Source of the DNA: Actinomycetes bacterium
GTDB taxonomy: Bacteria; Actinomycetota; Actinomycetes; Mycobacteriales; Micromonosporaceae
Assembly: GCA_021793335.1 (NCBI GenBank)
Contig: JAJYSW010000014.1
Location: 1 to 26,737, forward strand
DNA: 26,737 bases
Reading direction: 5' to 3'
Shown: positions 24,677-26,737 of the stretch, in pieces
Layout of the letters: each line of letters begins with the position of its first letter
Numbering within the stretch: position 1 is the first letter of the stretch
The notes under the pieces: generated by a model
What the model was told of the DNA's origin: nothing
Seen by the model: only the letters and a program-made list of their open reading frames with translations
Database searches by the model: none
Made by a program: the position numbers and the translations under genes

Positions 24677-25048
24677 CTACTTCTCCTTCTTCGCGCCGTA
24701 GCGGCTGCGGGCCTGCTTGCGGTCGCGGACGCCCTGCGTGTCGAGCGCGCCGCGGACGATCTTGTAACGGACACCGGGAAGGTCGCGGACACGGCCGCCG
24801 CGGACCAGCACGATGGAGTGCTCCTGGAGGTTGTGTCCCACACCGGGGATGTAGGCGGTGACCTCGGTGCCGTTCATGAGCCGGACACGGGCGACCTTGC
24901 GCATGGCCGAGTTCGGCTTCTTGGGTGTCGTGGTGTACACGCGGGTGCACACGCCGCGAGCCTGCGGGCTGCCCTTGAGTGCGGGCGCCTTGTTCTTGTT
25001 GGCCTTGGTCTTGCGACCGTTTCGGACCAACTGCTGGATGGTTGGCAC
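24677..25048 (-). CDS. rpsL: 30S ribosomal protein S12 (natural Arg88)
   Basis: 123 residues; decoding-centre protein controlling fidelity. TTTPKKPNSAMRK keeps Lys43, but the second decoding loop reads GGRVRDLPGVR, so residue 88 is Arg where E. coli (Lys87) and M. tuberculosis (Lys88) have Lys. K88R is a classical streptomycin-resistance change. Otherwise the protein is ordinary (RGVCTRVYTTTPKKPNSAMR, GHNLQEHSIVLVRGG, ending ARSRYGAKKEK). GTG start with GAGAGGGG 9 nt upstream. First gene of the str operon. Confidence 0.98.
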   Translation of the reverse strand: MPTIQQLVRNGRKTKANKNKAPALKGSPQARGVCTRVYTTTPKKPNSAMRKVARVRLMNGTEVTAYIPGVGHNLQEHSIVLVRGGRVRDLPGVRYKIVRGALDTQGVRDRKQARSRYGAKKEK

Positions 25049-25466
25049 TGAGCCGAACCCCTCTCAACACGTTGACTGGTTGCGTATTCCTGTCTTGCCG
25101 GCGCCATCCGTCTGTCCTGCTCACCTGAGCAGAATCCCGTCCCCCGCGTTCGGGCGTGTCGCGTCTCTCCGGGCTCATGCCAGCCCTGTTCGAAGCGCAC
25201 TTCGCCGCGCAGGCTGGTTCAGACGCGTTCGTGAACTCGGTGAGCCCTCCGGACCGGATCGGCCCGACTCAGGCGAGACTGACTATATGGAGTCAATATT
25301 CACGAAGCCCCCTGTACGAGGGTGTGCGTGCCGATGACGCCGGACGACTCGGCCTAATGAGAGCCTTGCCGCCTTGCAGGCACGCAACCTGGCCTGGCTC
25401 TCACGGGGACCGAGCTGCCGGAGTAGACAGGGCCACCATGCCGCTCAAAGCGGTGTCCAGGCGCAA
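25049..25466 (-). promoter_or_regulatory. Long leader of the str operon
   Basis: About 418 nt between the predicted start and rpsL, without a credible gene. It carries CAGGTTGCGT (25381-25390), a second possible start signal TATAGT (25287-25282), a hairpin GGGCT/AGCCC at 25171-25186, the element CGCGACACGCCCGAACGCG (25145-25163) shared with the S10 leader, and a hairpin CTGCTC/GAGCAG at 25117-25132. A leader of this length and content suggests RNA-level regulation, which is inference. Confidence 0.5.
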
Positions 25467-25472
25467 GGGAGA

Positions 25473-25501
25473 AGCCTACCTAGCCTAACGAACGACGTCA
25501 A
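25473..25501 (-). promoter_or_regulatory. Predicted promoter of the str operon
   Basis: -35 TTGACG (25501-25496), a 17-bp spacer and -10 TAGGCT (25478-25473), a good match to the vegetative actinobacterial pattern. Predicted start about 25466. Confidence 0.6.
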
Positions 25502-25522
25502 AGCCGATTTCGGCCCGCAAAG

Positions 25523-25546
25523 CGTCCGTGTTCGATGTCACGGACG
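25523..25546 (-). terminator. Hairpin between the membrane-protein gene and the str promoter
   Basis: CGTCCGTG and CACGGACG form a perfect 8-bp stem with an 8-nt loop, followed on the minus strand by CTTTGC. It lies 120 nt after the stop of the small membrane protein gene and just upstream of the str promoter, so it could end that transcript. A palindrome TTCGGCCGAA lies next to it at 25550-25559. Apart from these, 25502-25667 shows nothing recognisable. Confidence 0.45.
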
Positions 25547-25667
25547 GTATTCGGCCGAAGGGCGATGGCGACGGTTCGCATGAGCGCGGCAGACACACCA
25601 TCGACTATCTTATCCCGCGGAACACCGGAGCCACGAGCGGGCCGCCCCTCAGTGTGAGTATCCCGCC

Positions 25668-26039
25668 TCACGTTCCGAGAAGCCCCTCGGCGACGTCCCC
25701 GACGTAACTCGGCTCCCCCACCGAACGGGCCGCATTGACGGCCCAGACCAGCAGCAACGCGATGACCACCGCCGCGGCGATTCCGAGGGCGATCCAGGCC
25801 AGCCGCCGAATGGGCCGGAGCCGCCCCGCCCCGAGCAGAAAACCTTCGGAGGCGCGGATGTCGTCCTCGGCCTGCCGGGCGAGCAGCAGCGCCAAGGCCG
25901 CGGGGATGACGCCGCCGACGAACGGCGCGAACACGACCGCGAGCACCGCGAGCGTGAACGCGGCCACCACCTTGGTCGACTCGACCGGATCGGGGTCATC
26001 GGGGTGCCGCACCCCGCCCGCCGACTCCGTCTCAATCAC
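25668..26039 (-). CDS. Small DUF4190-like membrane protein
   Basis: 123 residues, function unknown. An acidic N-terminus (20 residues) is followed by a hydrophobic hairpin (about 24-54) and, after the charged loop ARQAEDDIRASEGFLLGAGR, a long membrane helix (78-102), then a short polar tail. The A/G-rich helix pair around a RQAxxDIRASEG loop recalls DUF4190-type proteins of actinobacteria. The GTG start at 26039 has no good ribosome binding site, but a -10-like TAAGAT sits 6 nt upstream, so the mRNA may be leaderless. Same strand as rpsL, 620 bp upstream of it, and probably a separate transcript. Confidence 0.75.
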   Translation of the reverse strand: MIETESAGGVRHPDDPDPVESTKVVAAFTLAVLAVVFAPFVGGVIPAALALLLARQAEDDIRASEGFLLGAGRLRPIRRLAWIALGIAAAVVIALLLVWAVNAARSVGEPSYVGDVAEGLLGT

Positions 26040-26045
26040 GCGCCC

Positions 26046-26074
26046 ATCTTAGGACGTCGACGCGCCATCGCGAA
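26046..26074 (-). promoter_or_regulatory. Predicted leaderless promoter of the membrane-protein gene
   Basis: -35 TTCGCG (26074-26069), a 17-bp spacer and -10 TAAGAT (26051-26046). The expected start coincides with the GTG at 26039. The -35 is weak, so the call rests mainly on the -10 and spacing. Confidence 0.4.
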
Positions 26075-26117
26075 TGCTCCCCTGAAGCAGGCCGCGGTGC
26101 AGCGCGGCATCGCGATG

Positions 26118-26267
26118 CCGCGCGAAGCCGAACTGAAAGAGCAGTACCGGATCGCCTTGAAGGAATGGTTCGAGTCGCCCGACGCCGAACGCTGGGACGA
26201 AGTCGCGGGGGCGGTCTCGCCAATGACGAGGCGCGGACCGGGGGCCAGCACCGTTGTGTTTAGGTGA
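26118..26267 (+). pseudogene. Possible truncated small gene next to the insertion element
   Basis: An open frame from the ATG at 26118 reads PREAELKEQYRIALKEWFES then PDAERWDEVAGAVSP, which looks like a real amphipathic protein sequence, and then turns into unlike sequence before a stop near the supposed edge of the insertion element. The frame is open further upstream (GTG at 26097). No family recognised. It may be the stump of a gene cut by the transposable element, or chance. Confidence 0.3.
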
Positions 26268-26328
26268 TGGTGCTGGTTGTGGGGTTGGGTGTTCTTGCGG
26301 TTCGGTGATGGTCGCTGGTCGGTGGGGT
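26263..26328. repeat. Imperfect direct repeats left of the transposase gene
   Basis: GGTGATGGTGCTGGTTGTG and so on at 26263-26285 is repeated with small changes at 26304-26328 (41 bp apart). Around 26250 the strand composition turns G/T-rich, unlike its surroundings, so this is probably the left end of the insertion element. I cannot define the terminal inverted repeat without the right end. Confidence 0.4.
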
Positions 26329-26356
26329 CGCGTCCGGGGCCGGTGGGGTCTGCGAG

Positions 26357-26737
26357 ATGCTCGGTGGCGTGACGAACACGGCTGATCGTGCCTCTTTTGG
26401 AGTGTTGACCCAGACGTTCGACCCCGGCCTGGTCGACACCGTCACCGCCGAGGGCGGCGCGGTGTGGGAGCGGCGACGCGACCTGCCCGCCCGATTGACG
26501 CTGTACCTGGTCTTGGCGCTCTGGCTGTGGCGCAGCCTGTCCTACAAGGAAGTGTGGCGTCGGCTCGCCGACGGCTGCGCTTTCTCCGGCGGGGCCGACG
26601 GTCTGACCGTGCCGGCCTCGGGCGCTCCGGAAGCGTCCTCGATCACCCGGGCCCGGACCCGGCTGGGGTCCGAGCCGCTGGCGCTGTTGTTCACCGAGAC
26701 CGCCGGGCCCCTGGCCACGCCCGAGACGCCGGGAGCG
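26357..26737 (+). CDS. IS4-family transposase, N-terminal part (runs off the window)
   Basis: 127 codons to the window end. The sequence FDPGLVDTVTAEGG, RRRDLPARLTLYLVLALWLW, SYKEVWRRLADG, then ASSITRARTRLGSEPLALLF matches the N-terminal domain of IS4-family transposases (Nterm_IS4); the catalytic DDE domain lies beyond the window. Start is the ATG at 26357, or possibly GTG at 26369; no clear ribosome binding site is seen, as is usual for poorly translated transposases. It is on the strand opposite to the ribosomal genes. Whether the gene is intact cannot be told. Confidence 0.85.
   Translation, partial: MLGGVTNTADRASFGVLTQTFDPGLVDTVTAEGGAVWERRRDLPARLTLYLVLALWLWRSLSYKEVWRRLADGCAFSGGADGLTVPASGAPEASSITRARTRLGSEPLALLFTETAGPLATPETPGA

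Noticed and set aside
22441..24861. Long plus-strand frame opposite fusA, rpsG and rpsL
   Set aside because: Antisense shadow; the minus-strand genes are unambiguous.

Overview
The window is high-GC actinobacterial chromosome. Supporting signs are frequent GTG starts, a 61-residue zinc-type S14, S3 and L22 with long disordered tails, a -10 element of the TAGGCT type, and a sugar ABC transporter of the Streptomyces NgcEFG type that has no ATPase of its own. I cannot place the genus from sequence alone; a filamentous actinomycete is a fair guess.

Read on the minus strand (high to low coordinates), most of the window is the classical ribosomal-protein superregion. The str operon comes first (rpsL, rpsG, fusA, tuf; 25048 to 20762), with a long leader and its own promoter near 25473-25501, and ends in a pair of strong hairpins. 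The S10-spc run follows with its own promoter (20574-20603) and a 250-nt leader: rpsJ, rplC, rplD, rplW, rplB, rpsS, rplV, rpsC, rplP, rpmC, rpsQ, rplN, rplX, rplE, rpsN, rpsH, rplF, rplR.

The order then breaks. In the normal spc operon rplR is followed directly by rpsE. Here a good intrinsic terminator (11992-12028) closes the transcript after rplR. About 11 kb of unrelated genes intervene before rpsE (540 down to the window edge), which has its own promoter and structured leader. The inserted block (770-11901) is a coherent peptidoglycan-sugar salvage cassette. Outside the cytoplasm act a lipoprotein NagZ-type beta-N-acetylglucosaminidase, a GH25 muramidase and a Tat-exported PGRP-type amidase. 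An NgcEFG-like ABC importer takes up the sugars. Inside act a BadF/BadG-type MurNAc/GlcNAc kinase and the MurNAc-6-P etherase MurQ. Two RpiR/MurR-type SIS-domain repressors sit in divergent promoter regions that carry perfect inverted repeats. The set resembles the Bacillus subtilis murQ-murR-murP-amiE-nagZ cluster, with an ABC importer plus kinase in place of the PTS.

Right of the str operon are a small membrane protein gene, probably leaderless, and, at the window edge, the N-terminal part of an IS4-type transposase.

The main points for a second look are: the insulated salvage cassette inside the spc operon; the possibility that the importer handles MurNAc-containing sugars; the S12 residue Arg88, identical to the classical K88R streptomycin-resistance substitution; and sequence elements shared by the r-protein leaders, which suggest an undescribed leader RNA.
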